This document shows positions 1-6,359 of a stretch of 9,188 nucleotides of DNA, one piece after another. A program made the translations under genes and the position numbers. The notes under the pieces were generated by a model that saw only the letters and a list, made by a program, of their open reading frames with translations, ran no database searches and had not been told where the DNA came from. Numbering within the stretch: position 1 is the first letter of the stretch; each line of letters starts with the position of its first letter. Location: the NCBI GenBank assembly GCA_964383535.1, contig CAYLHS010000083.1, positions 1 to 9,188 of the forward strand, read 5' to 3'. This DNA is from CAYLHS01 sp964383535 (lineage in GTDB: Bacteria; Actinomycetota; Acidimicrobiia; Spongiisociales; UBA4744).

Positions 1-27
1 GGGGCCGTACCCACCAACGTAGATCAT
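1..27 (-). CDS. Possible N-terminus of a gene leaving the window
   Basis: On the minus strand an ATG at 27-25 opens a frame that reads MIYVGGYGP and then runs off the left edge. The position, 36 bases after the exonuclease stop and on the same strand, would suit a following gene. The few residues resemble the YVGxY start seen in lactonase-family beta-propellers (6-phosphogluconolactonase type), but nine residues cannot establish a family. A G-rich stretch at 33-37 could be a weak ribosome binding site. It could equally be a chance opening. Confidence 0.22.
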
Positions 28-63
28 GAGGACCCCCGTCGACTAGGCCGGCTGTGCCGACTC

Positions 64-885
64 CTACAAGCCCAATGCCTCTATGGCTGCAGTGTCCTCG
101 GCTTCCCAGCGGAGGTCGTCGATCGTCTCCATGAGCGGGACGTCCCTCCGGAGGGTCGTCAACGTCCGGTAGAAGATCGCATCGTCGATGTTGGCGGCGA
201 GGGACTCGGCGAGGCGGGCGGAACCACGCACGCGCACATCCCACTCGCCAGGATCGAGAGGGATGCGCTCAATCCTCGAGTACCGGGCCAGCAACGTGGA
301 TGCCGACTTGGCACCCCAGGCCGGAATGCCGGGAATCCCGTCTGCAGCATCGCCAACGAGCGCGAGGTAGTCCGGCATGGACGACGGCGAGATCCCCCAC
401 TTCTCTCGAACACCGTCCTCGTTGATCGCAACCCCTTGGCGCCGGTTGAACATCACCACCCTGTCCCCTACGACACATTGGGCGATGTCCTTGTCCGGAC
501 TCATCAGCACGACCTGTTCGGTGCTGTCGGCGTACAGAAACGCGGCCGTTGCGAGCGCGTCGTCTGCTTCGAACTCCTCCATCCTCCACACGACGACACC
601 GAGCGCTTCCAGCGCGCGTTCGGCCAGAGGGAACTGATTCAGCAGCTCCTGCTCGACCCCCTCACCGGTCTTGTAGCCATCGAACACCTCGTTGCGAAAC
701 GAGTGGATCGTCGTATCGAACGCAGCGGCAACATGCGTGACGCCGGGATCTCGAAGCAGCCTCCGGGTCGAGTCGACCAGCCCCCACACCGCACCCGTCT
801 CGGTACCTGCGTCGCCCATCCGCTTCGGGTAGCCGAAGTACGCGCGGAATAGCTCGTACGTCGCATCGAGCACGTGGACACGCAT
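64..885 (-). CDS. Stand-alone 5'-3' exonuclease (FEN / Pol I N-terminal domain family)
   Basis: A 273-aa protein that matches the 5' nuclease domain found at the N-terminus of DNA polymerase I, here without any polymerase domain. Such enzymes use two metal ions to cut 5' ends and flaps during RNA-primer removal and repair. Visible metal-ligand acids are Asp7 (LDATYELFR), Asp57 (AAFD), the EADD cluster at Glu106/Asp108/Asp109, SPDKD at 129-133 (Asp131, Asp133), and GDAADGIPG at 178-186 (Asp179, Asp182). The last opens the helix-3-turn-helix DNA-binding segment that continues as GIPAWGAKSA. FDGYK (68-72) matches the arch-region Tyr-Lys motif. The length is usual for stand-alone actinobacterial members. 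The ATG at 885 is favoured because a TACGAT box ends six bases upstream, suggesting a leaderless mRNA. The gene is divergent from the btu operon. Family assignment is firm; the precise cellular role is inferred. Confidence 0.9.
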   Translation of the reverse strand: MRVHVLDATYELFRAYFGYPKRMGDAGTETGAVWGLVDSTRRLLRDPGVTHVAAAFDTTIHSFRNEVFDGYKTGEGVEQELLNQFPLAERALEALGVVVWRMEEFEADDALATAAFLYADSTEQVVLMSPDKDIAQCVVGDRVVMFNRRQGVAINEDGVREKWGISPSSMPDYLALVGDAADGIPGIPAWGAKSASTLLARYSRIERIPLDPGEWDVRVRGSARLAESLAANIDDAIFYRTLTTLRRDVPLMETIDDLRWEAEDTAAIEALGL

Positions 886-891
886 GGAAAC

Positions 892-897
892 ATCGTA
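892..897 (-). promoter_or_regulatory. Candidate -10 box for leaderless exonuclease mRNA
   Basis: On the minus strand the sequence reads TACGAT, then six bases (GTTTCC), then the ATG of the exonuclease. A sigma-70-type -10 box normally sets transcription start six to seven bases downstream, so the mRNA would begin at or within a base of the A of the ATG. No Shine-Dalgarno sequence precedes the gene and no convincing -35 box is visible. Confidence 0.5.
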
Positions 898-925
898 CGA
901 CAGCTCGCGCTGCGAACGCTATCCT
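897..925 (+). promoter_or_regulatory. Candidate promoter of the btu operon
   Basis: A TATCCT box at 920-925 is a good -10 match. ACGACA at 897-902 agrees with TTGACA at four of six places, at the ideal 17-base spacing. Start of transcription would fall near 932, just ahead of the riboswitch aptamer. The -35 part touches the minus-strand -10 box of the exonuclease (892-897), so the two divergent promoters would compete for the same few bases. Confidence 0.5.
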
Positions 926-931
926 CGAACT

Positions 932-1129
932 ACCTGTCCAGCGAGGCAGGTGCCGCGAGCGTCCAGCGAAGTCCGGTGCGAAACCGGCGCTGTCCCGCAA
1001 CTGTGAGGCCTACGGGCCGAGCCAGGTCGCCTGGCGTCGCGGCGGCGAACGAACCCTCGGATGAAGGCGTACTTCGTCGGCCCTGCCGGTGCAGTCCACT
1101 TTCATCCTCCGGACAAGGAGGATGTTCCT
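932..1129 (+). promoter_or_regulatory. Cobalamin (B12) riboswitch and leader of btuF
   Basis: The conserved core is unmistakable: GAAGTCCGGTGCGAAACCGG (968-987) leads into GCGCTGTCCCGCAACTGT (987-1004), and the B12 box GAGCCAGGTCGCCTGGC lies at 1019-1035. P5 is CCGG 973-976 with 984-987 and loop L5 TGCGAAA. The 5' CAGGTG at 947-952 can pair with CGCCTG (1029-1034). A GGCC-TACG-GGCC hairpin (1007-1018) replaces the long peripheral arms, so the aptamer is of a compact kind. After it, ATGAAG/CTTCGT (1061-1066 with 1072-1077) forms a P13-like stem whose loop bases CGTA (1068-1071) can pair with TGCG of L5 (977-980, one G-U). Known members bind adenosyl- or methylcobalamin and repress B12 uptake or synthesis genes. 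Its position directly before btuF fits exactly. Which cobalamin form is bound is not settled by eye. Confidence 0.95.
1103..1124 (+). promoter_or_regulatory. Shine-Dalgarno sequestering hairpin (riboswitch expression platform)
   Basis: CATCCTCC (1103-1110) and GGAGGATG (1117-1124) form a perfect 8-bp stem with loop GGACAA. The right arm contains the AAGGAGGA ribosome binding site (1115-1122), which lies seven bases before the btuF ATG at 1130. Folding would therefore hide the site. The competing partner GGATGAAGG at 1059-1067 can pair with CTTTCATCC at 1099-1107 (nine pairs, one G-U), which would break the hairpin and free the site. There is no run of U after the stem, so control of translation is more likely than termination. 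Confidence 0.8.
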
Positions 1130-2080
1130 ATGCGGAGAGCGATCATCGTCGCACTTGCAGTGGCCCTGGGCGCCTGTACGGCGCACGGGGCGACCCCAAC
1201 CACGACGACGGCAGGTGAAGCCACCACGCACATCGACACCACCACAACGGCGCACCCGTCGTTTCCGGTGACCGTCGCGGCTGCCAACGGCTCGGTCAGC
1301 ATCGCGTCGCAACCACATTCGATCGTCTCCATCTCGCCCACCGCGACCGAGATGCTGTACGCGATCGGCGCCGGCGATCAGATCGTTGCAGTCGACGATC
1401 AGTCGAACTATCCGACCGATGCACCCACAACGAACCTGACGGGTCTCAGTCCCAACGTCGAGGCAATCGCCGACTACGACCCAGATCTCGTCGTCATCTC
1501 ATTCGACCCCGGCGATCTCATCCCATCACTCGACGCGCTCGGAATACCCGTCCTGCTGCAGCCGGCGGCAACATCACTAGAAAACGTCTACACACAGATC
1601 GAGCAACTCGGTGAAGCGACCGGCCACACGGACACAGCGGAGAGGACCATCACCGGAATGAAAGCCCGCGTCGCCGACACGTACAGCAGGGCAGGCTCCG
1701 GTGATGAGCTCAGCTACTACTTCGAGCTCGACACGACGTACTTCTCGGTGACCTCGTCCACGTTCATCGGGGAATTGCTGGCGCCACTCGGTTTGCGCAA
1801 CATCGCCGATCCTGCCGACTCGGACGGATACGGCTACCCACAGCTCTCCTCCGAATTCATCATCGGAGCCGATCCCGACCTGATCCTGCTCGCAGACACC
1901 GTGTGCTGTGGACAGAACGAGGACACCGTCGCATCACGACCTGGATGGGACAGCCTCGACGCCGTGACGAAGGGCAACATCGTGGTGCTGAACGACGACT
2001 TCGCATCGAGGTGGGGGCCGCGCGTCGTCGACCTGTTGGAGGCTGTTGGTGCGGCAGTCGGGGAGGCCCGAAACCAGTGA
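1130..2080 (+). CDS. btuF: Cobalamin-binding lipoprotein of B12 ABC importer
   Basis: A 316-aa substrate-binding protein of the BtuF/FhuD class, anchored outside the membrane, that should bind cobalamin and hand it to BtuC. Residues 1-15 are a short lipoprotein signal (MRR plus a hydrophobic core) ending in lipobox LGAC with lipid-bearing Cys16. A Thr-rich linker covers about 22-43. The binding domain begins with SIVSISPTATEMLYAIGAGD (64-83), the usual first strand and helix, and the second lobe holds DLILLADTVCCGQ (250-262), whose adjacent Cys pair is often seen in actinobacterial relatives. The start at 1130 is chosen over an in-frame ATG at 1061 because only 1130 gives an N-terminal signal peptide and a properly spaced AAGGAGGA, and because 1061 lies inside the riboswitch. 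Its stop overlaps the GTG of btuC. The B12 riboswitch makes cobalamin the likely ligand rather than a siderophore or haem. Confidence 0.9.
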   Translation: MRRAIIVALAVALGACTAHGATPTTTTAGEATTHIDTTTTAHPSFPVTVAAANGSVSIASQPHSIVSISPTATEMLYAIGAGDQIVAVDDQSNYPTDAPTTNLTGLSPNVEAIADYDPDLVVISFDPGDLIPSLDALGIPVLLQPAATSLENVYTQIEQLGEATGHTDTAERTITGMKARVADTYSRAGSGDELSYYFELDTTYFSVTSSTFIGELLAPLGLRNIADPADSDGYGYPQLSSEFIIGADPDLILLADTVCCGQNEDTVASRPGWDSLDAVTKGNIVVLNDDFASRWGPRVVDLLEAVGAAVGEARNQ

Positions 2081-3093
2081 GTGCCGCAGCACCTGATCGA
2101 CCTACCCGACTCACACCCCGAGCGGTTCTCGTCGGCCTCGCTGCAATCGTCGGTGCCTTTTCGCTCGGCTCGCTCATCGGGCCTGTTCACATCCCGTTCG
2201 GTATGGCGATCAAGTGGCTATTCGGATCAACAACGGCGCTGACCGATCGCCAAGCCGACATCCTGATCGCCGTACGTCTACCGAGAGTCGTTCTCGGGGG
2301 TCTCGTCGGATCGATGCTCGCTCTCGCCGGTGCGTCATATCAAGGCGTGTTCAGAAACCCGCTCGCAGATCCCTACCTGCTCGGTGTGGCAGCGGGCGCC
2401 GGTCTGGGCGCGACCGTTGCCATCTCGTTGCGTGCCGCGCCGGCAGTACTGCCGGCGGCCGCTTTTGCGGGAGCGATCATCGCTGTAGCGGCCACCTACG
2501 CGCTCGGGCGTTCCGTCGGCCAACGATCCACCACCACCCTCATCCTCGCGGGAGTGGCGATGGCTTCGTTTCTCACTGCGGTTCAAACCTATGTTCAACA
2601 GCGCCACACCGACACACTCAGGGAGGTCTATGCGTGGATCCTCGGACGATTGTCGACCAGCGGCTGGCATGAGGTGTTGCTGATCCTGCCCTATCTCATC
2701 TTCGGCGGGACCGTCATCCTGTTGCACAGAAGGATGCTGGACGTCCTCTCGCTCGGCGAAGAAGAGGCGTCTGCACTGGGAGTGCCGGTTCAGAGGGTGC
2801 GGCTGCTCGTCGTCGGTGCAGCGACGCTGGGAACCGCCGCGGCAGTCGCAGTGAGCGGGCTCATCGGTTTCGTCGGGATCATCGTCCCCCACGCCATCCG
2901 GCTGGTGACAGGTGCCAGCTACCGGGTGATCCTGCCGCTGTCGGCGATGTTCGGTGCGGCATTCCTGATCGTCGCGGATCTGACCGCCAGGACCGTCCTG
3001 AGCCCGGCCGAACTCCCGATCGGTGTCGTTACAGCCTTCCTGGGAGCACCGTTCTTCATGCTCGTCCTCCGTACGGCAAAAGGTTTGCGATGA
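2077..3093 (+). CDS. btuC: Cobalamin ABC transporter permease (FecCD family)
   Basis: A 338-aa integral membrane protein with roughly ten hydrophobic helices, matching the FecCD/BtuC family in length. It forms the dimeric channel through which cobalamin passes. Family landmarks visible are RLPRVVLGGLVGS followed by GASYQGVFRNPLADPYLLGV in the second-to-third helix region, SLGEEEASALGV (the cytoplasmic coupling loop that contacts the ATPase), GFVGIIVPHAIRLVTG, and the closing ELPIGVVTAFLGAPFFM. The start is taken as GTG 2077, whose GTGA overlaps the btuF TGA; GGGAGG at 2061-2066 is a suitable ribosome binding site. The open frame continues upstream inside btuF, but those residues are Arg/Gly-rich and have no family counterpart. 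It ends in an ATGA overlap with btuD, so translation is probably coupled along btuFCD. Confidence 0.92.
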   Translation: MSAAAPDRPTRLTPRAVLVGLAAIVGAFSLGSLIGPVHIPFGMAIKWLFGSTTALTDRQADILIAVRLPRVVLGGLVGSMLALAGASYQGVFRNPLADPYLLGVAAGAGLGATVAISLRAAPAVLPAAAFAGAIIAVAATYALGRSVGQRSTTTLILAGVAMASFLTAVQTYVQQRHTDTLREVYAWILGRLSTSGWHEVLLILPYLIFGGTVILLHRRMLDVLSLGEEEASALGVPVQRVRLLVVGAATLGTAAAVAVSGLIGFVGIIVPHAIRLVTGASYRVILPLSAMFGAAFLIVADLTARTVLSPAELPIGVVTAFLGAPFFMLVLRTAKGLR

Positions 3094-3884
3094 ACGGTCT
3101 CTCCGTCGGCGATCTCCGCGTTGCGTTCGGCAGCGTGACCATTCTGCATGGCGTGAACGTGTCGGCCGCGCGCGGTGAGTGGGTGGGCGTGATCGGACCC
3201 AACGGTGCCGGCAAGTCGACGCTCCTGCGTGCGATCCACGGGACCGTGCCGTCGTCGGGAGCGGTTATGTTCGGGGGCCATGACATGGGCGACCTGACCG
3301 GTACGGCTCGGGCCCGACTCGCCGCATTCGTTCCGCAACGACCTGCCGCCCCGCCAAACATGCGCGTGTTCGACTATGTACTCCTCGGGCGTAGCCCCCA
3401 CATCTCCTATCTGGGGGTTGAAGGACGTCGCGACATCAGCGCGGCGGACGACGCGCTCGGGTCACTTGGCATGGTGTCCTTTGCCGACCGCCTCCTAGGC
3501 GAACTGTCCGGAGGAGAGTTCCAGCAAGTCGTGCTCGCTCGAGCACTCGCCCAAGAAGCATCCCTCTTGCTGCTCGACGAGCCGACGTCGGCTCTCGATA
3601 TCGGCCATCAACTCCACGTGCTCGGCCTGATCGATCGGCTCAGAAACAAGCATGATCTGACGGTCTTGTCCGCGATGCACGACCTCACGCTCGCCGCTCA
3701 GTTCTGTGATCGCCTCGTGCTGCTGTCACACGGCGTGGTGGTGACCGACGGCGATCCCCGAGATGTGCTGGATGCCCCGCTGATCTCACAGCACTACGGT
3801 GCGACCATCCGCATCCTCGACGACGGTCTTGGCGGGGTAGTGGTCGTTCCTGTTCGACAGAACGGTCATCCCGCCGATCAGTAG
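3090..3884 (+). CDS. btuD: Cobalamin ABC transporter ATP-binding protein
   Basis: A 264-aa ATPase of the iron-siderophore/B12/haem importer group, which binds BtuC at the inner face of the membrane and drives uptake. All nucleotide-binding motifs are intact: Walker A GPNGAGKST (36-44), Q-loop VPQRP (Gln83), signature LSGGE (139-143), Walker B LLLLDE with Asp163/Glu164, D-loop SALD (167-170) and H-loop His197 (AMHD). The start overlaps the btuC stop by four bases (ATGA), with a modest AAAAGG at 3078-3083. Sequence alone would not separate BtuD from FhuC or HmuV; the shared B12 riboswitch and btuF decide it. The C-terminal 25 residues or so are a short, family-atypical tail. Confidence 0.9.
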   Translation: MNGLSVGDLRVAFGSVTILHGVNVSAARGEWVGVIGPNGAGKSTLLRAIHGTVPSSGAVMFGGHDMGDLTGTARARLAAFVPQRPAAPPNMRVFDYVLLGRSPHISYLGVEGRRDISAADDALGSLGMVSFADRLLGELSGGEFQQVVLARALAQEASLLLLDEPTSALDIGHQLHVLGLIDRLRNKHDLTVLSAMHDLTLAAQFCDRLVLLSHGVVVTDGDPRDVLDAPLISQHYGATIRILDDGLGGVVVVPVRQNGHPADQ

Positions 3885-3895
3885 CATCGAGATCG

Positions 3896-3903
3896 AAGGA
3901 GGA
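3896..3903 (+). promoter_or_regulatory. Strong Shine-Dalgarno site for the 144-aa gene
   Basis: AAGGAGGA sits four bases before the ATG at 3908, inside the 23-base gap after btuD. No TANNNT box stands at leaderless distance. This supports the ATG at 3908 and a gene read from a longer upstream transcript, unlike the apparently leaderless genes elsewhere in the window. Confidence 0.65.
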
Positions 3904-3907
3904 CACT

Positions 3908-4342
3908 ATGGGCGAATTCGAGGACAGCTGGCAGAGTGTCGCCGGCGAGTTCCGCACTCTCGGCTATGCGTTCAGGGACCACTATCGCGCCACCAAGGGA
4001 GAGGCCGACACCGGAACGTCGGAAGAAGAGGTCCGGAACGCACTTCACACGGTGACCGACGCTGTGGACAGCGCGTTGACCTCGGTCGGAAAGGCGATCA
4101 GGGATCCCAACGTGCAGAAGAACGCCAAGGACGCCGCAACATCGCTCGTTGAAGCGCTGGGAGAGACCTTCACGCAGCTCGGCGACGCGCTCGATCGCGC
4201 GTTTCGCGGGCACAAGGCTACGAAAGTGACCGTCGAGACGGGTGAACCGCCCGCAGAGTCGCCTGCCACAGAACAGCCACCCGCAACAGAGGCACCACCT
4301 GCCACGGAGGAGCCAACCGAGAGTGAGGAACCGGAAGCCTGA
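3908..4342 (+). CDS. Uncharacterised helical protein with acidic Pro/Thr/Glu tail
   Basis: A 144-aa protein I do not recognise. Residues 1-100 look almost wholly alpha-helical and amphipathic (for example EDSWQSVAGEFRTLGYAF, then EVRNALHTVTDAVDSALTSV and TSLVEALGETFTQLGDALDR), with no signal peptide and no membrane segment. This could be a small helical bundle or an oligomerising domain. From about 111 to the end the chain is a flexible, strongly acidic tail made partly of three PATExP units encoded by an 18-base tandem repeat. The gene follows btuD by 23 bases and overlaps the next gene by one base, so it is probably part of the B12-controlled transcript. No cysteines, catalytic motif or metal site is seen. 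Coding status is well supported by the ribosome binding site and codon use; function is unknown. Confidence 0.75.
   Translation: MGEFEDSWQSVAGEFRTLGYAFRDHYRATKGEADTGTSEEEVRNALHTVTDAVDSALTSVGKAIRDPNVQKNAKDAATSLVEALGETFTQLGDALDRAFRGHKATKVTVETGEPPAESPATEQPPATEAPPATEEPTESEEPEA
4262..4315 (+). repeat. Three tandem 18-base units in the tail of the 144-aa gene
   Basis: Units CCTGCCACAGAACAGCCA (4262-4279), CCCGCAACAGAGGCACCA (4280-4297) and CCTGCCACGGAGGAGCCA (4298-4315) follow one another without gaps and encode PATEQP, PATEAP and PATEEP. The length is a multiple of three, so gain or loss of a unit would keep the frame. Most differences lie at third positions or in the Gln/Ala/Glu codon, so the copies are not brand new. 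Confidence 0.85.
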
Positions 4343-4842
4343 TGGCACTCGAGCGCTCGTCTCCCTTCCTCAAGGGGCAGGCGACGATCCGGAGCCCGTT
4401 GTTCTCGAGAACCTGGACCGTTCAACAAGGAGGCGAGGTTCTCGCCACTGCCCATCGCGCCGTGTGGCGACGAACCTCGAAGGTTCAACTGCTCGACGGG
4501 TCGACGTGGGAGATTTCCCCGGCGGGATGGGGCATTCTCGAAGTACGATCCGGTGACGACTCTCTCGGAGTCGCGGAGCGAACCAACCTTTTTGGCCGCA
4601 AGTGGTCTATCGACTCCAATCGCTTCGGATACGTCCTGTCCGCACGGTCGATGCTGCTACGCAAGTGGACGATCGACCTCGGTGATCACCCGGTTGGCCG
4701 GCTCAAAGGCGGAGCATTCAGCTTCAACCGGATCGATGTCGATGCCGGCTCCGGCATCCCCCTCGAGGTCATCATGCTGTCCTGGCACATCATCGTCCGG
4801 GCCTGGGAAGCAGCGGCGGCGGCCGGGGCAGGCGGCTCGTAG
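4342..4842 (+). CDS. Uncharacterised beta-rich protein with repeated RxWxI strands (possible tubby/LURP-one-like fold)
   Basis: A 166-aa protein of unknown function. Its body alternates short strands and turns, with a recurring strand start: RTWTV (23-27), RKWSI (86-90) and RKWTI (107-111), each followed after a turn by a second strand (GEVLATA, FGYVLSA, HPVGRLKG). The C-terminus is a hydrophobic helix (about IPLEVIMLSWHIIVRAW, 139-155) ending in Ala/Gly. Repeating strands closed by a buried C-terminal helix recall the tubby/LURP-one/scramblase fold, but this is a resemblance of pattern, not a recognised motif. The ATG shares one base with the preceding TGA and has no strong ribosome binding site, so translation is probably coupled to the 144-aa gene. 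No signal peptide is seen. Fold suggestion is low confidence; the gene itself is likely real. Confidence 0.7.
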   Translation: MALERSSPFLKGQATIRSPLFSRTWTVQQGGEVLATAHRAVWRRTSKVQLLDGSTWEISPAGWGILEVRSGDDSLGVAERTNLFGRKWSIDSNRFGYVLSARSMLLRKWTIDLGDHPVGRLKGGAFSFNRIDVDAGSGIPLEVIMLSWHIIVRAWEAAAAAGAGGS

Positions 4843-4845
4843 CGG

Positions 4846-4851
4846 TAGAAT
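4846..4851 (+). promoter_or_regulatory. Candidate -10 box for leaderless aldehyde dehydrogenase mRNA
   Basis: TAGAAT lies immediately after the stop of the 166-aa gene, and exactly six bases (CTCCTG) separate it from the ATG at 4858. No ribosome binding site is present. The gap suggests that the aldehyde dehydrogenase has its own transcript and is not simply the end of the btu operon. The upstream -35 region is GC-rich coding sequence without a clear box. Confidence 0.5.
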
Positions 4852-4857
4852 CTCCTG

Positions 4858-6339
4858 ATGACCGAAGCCCTGTTCTCGCACGATCCACGGACCGGCGAGG
4901 TCGTCGGGAGCGTTGAGATCACCCCTCCTGAAGACGTCCCGGCAACCGTGGAGCGGTCATGGGAGGCGTTCGAGGAATGGCGAGCACTCGGACCGGAAGG
5001 ACGCCGGCCCTATCTGCGTCGGCTCAGAACGGTCATGCTCAACCAGGGTCGACGCATCGCGCAGGTCGTACAGTCAGAAACAGGGAAGGATCTGAGTGAG
5101 GCGTACGCGTTCGACGTGTTGACCTCTCTGACGGTCGTAGACCACTACATACGCCATGCACACAAGTACCTGCGGACGAGGCGTGGATCGTCATGGCCGT
5201 TCGTGACGACCAGAGCGTGGACGGAGTATCACCCGCGGGGCGTCGCCGCCATCATCTCGCCGTGGAACTACCCGTTCTTCCTTCCCGCGATCTCGACGAT
5301 CACGAGTCTCGCAGCAGGCTGTTCGGTGGTGCTCAAACCCTCCGAGGTGACGCCACTCACCGGGCAACTCTTCGTTGAGCTCGCTCAGAAGGCGGGCCTT
5401 CCGGAACATCTCGTGCAAGTGATTCATGGACAGGGGGAGACAGGGGCCGCACTCGCGGGAGCCCAGGTCGGCATCATCGCGTTCACGGGCTCAACCAGAG
5501 TGGGCAAGCTCGTCGCCAAGGAAGCGGCAGAGAACATGACGCCCGTCGTGCTGGAGTTGGGCGGGGTGGACGCGATGGTCGTCCTCGACGACGCCGACAT
5601 CGCCCAGGCGGCTCGGGCAGCCGTGTGGGGCAGCATGACCAACGCGGGTCAGATGTGCACGTCGGTCGAACGGCTGTACGTGGTGGACGCCGTCTACGAC
5701 GGATTCCTCGCACAGGTTCAGAAGGAGTTCGATAGCGTCGAGGCCGGTTCAGGCGACGCCCGAGACGTGGGTCCGATCATCTTCGAACCTCAACTCGGCA
5801 TCATCGAGGCGCATGTCGCCGACGCAATCGCGAAAGGTGCAACGGTGCTCCGCGGCGGCAGGCGTGCAGACACACGTGCCGGGACCTACTACGAACCGAC
5901 GTTGCTCACCAACGTGAATCACGACATGCTCGTCACGCGAGAAGAGACGTTCGGGCCCGTGCTCCCGATCAGGAGAGTCGCCGATGCTGCCGAGGCCCTC
6001 GCGATGGTGAACGACTCGTCATACGGCCTGCATGGATCGGTGTGGTCCAAGGACAGGAAACGAGCCGAGCGGTTCGCGTCGCGCATGGAGAGCGGCACCG
6101 TTGCGATCAACGACGTCGCGGTCAACTTTGTGGTGCCAACGGTGTCGTTTGCCGGAATCAAGAACTCCGGACACGGGGGCGTCTTCGGACCCGACGGTCT
6201 CCGGGAGTTTTGCTACCCGAAGGGCATCACCGAACCGCGGCTCCAATGGCCTACCACCAGGCTGCTTGGCGCGTGGTTCCCCCGCCATCGAGGCATCCGG
6301 TACTGGCGGACGCTCGCCAACGTGCTGTTCAGGAGATAG
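4858..6339 (+). CDS. NAD(P)-dependent aldehyde dehydrogenase, substrate unknown
   Basis: A 493-aa member of the aldehyde dehydrogenase superfamily, which oxidises an aldehyde to the acid with NAD(P)+. The family machinery is complete: SPWNYPF (134-140) with oxyanion Asn137, VVLKPSE with Lys160 for the cofactor, FTGSTRVGK (209-217) in the Rossmann fold, general base Glu233 in LELGG, catalytic Cys267 in NAGQMC, and EETFGP (362-367). Position 237 after ELGG is Val, where many relatives carry Lys. After the usual final motif (NSGHGGVFGPDGLREF, 436-451) a tail of about 40 residues rich in Arg, Trp and Phe (GAWFPRHRGIRYWRTLANVL) follows; such a basic aromatic end might touch a membrane, as in fatty aldehyde enzymes, but this is speculation. 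Soluble cytoplasmic enzyme otherwise. It runs convergently into the hydrolase with a 20-base gap and no clear terminator. Substrate cannot be named from sequence. Confidence 0.9.
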   Translation: MTEALFSHDPRTGEVVGSVEITPPEDVPATVERSWEAFEEWRALGPEGRRPYLRRLRTVMLNQGRRIAQVVQSETGKDLSEAYAFDVLTSLTVVDHYIRHAHKYLRTRRGSSWPFVTTRAWTEYHPRGVAAIISPWNYPFFLPAISTITSLAAGCSVVLKPSEVTPLTGQLFVELAQKAGLPEHLVQVIHGQGETGAALAGAQVGIIAFTGSTRVGKLVAKEAAENMTPVVLELGGVDAMVVLDDADIAQAARAAVWGSMTNAGQMCTSVERLYVVDAVYDGFLAQVQKEFDSVEAGSGDARDVGPIIFEPQLGIIEAHVADAIAKGATVLRGGRRADTRAGTYYEPTLLTNVNHDMLVTREETFGPVLPIRRVADAAEALAMVNDSSYGLHGSVWSKDRKRAERFASRMESGTVAINDVAVNFVVPTVSFAGIKNSGHGGVFGPDGLREFCYPKGITEPRLQWPTTRLLGAWFPRHRGIRYWRTLANVLFRR

Positions 6340-6359
6340 GTTCTCTGCGAGTCCTGGGT

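Noticed and set aside
1099..1124. Intrinsic terminator after the B12 aptamer
   Set aside because: The hairpin at 1103-1124 is not followed by a run of U; it contains the ribosome binding site, so control of translation explains it better.
1061..1129. In-frame ATG at 1061 extending btuF by 23 residues
   Set aside because: It lies inside the riboswitch P13-like stem, has no ribosome binding site, and would bury the lipoprotein signal peptide that begins at 1130.
1903..2076. Upstream extension of the btuC frame into btuF
   Set aside because: The extra 58 residues are Arg/Gly-rich with no family counterpart, while GTG 2077 has a ribosome binding site and an overlapping stop typical of coupled genes.
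3090..3884. Reading btuFCD as a siderophore or haem importer
   Set aside because: The proteins alone would allow it, but the B12 riboswitch directly before btuF makes cobalamin the more likely substrate.
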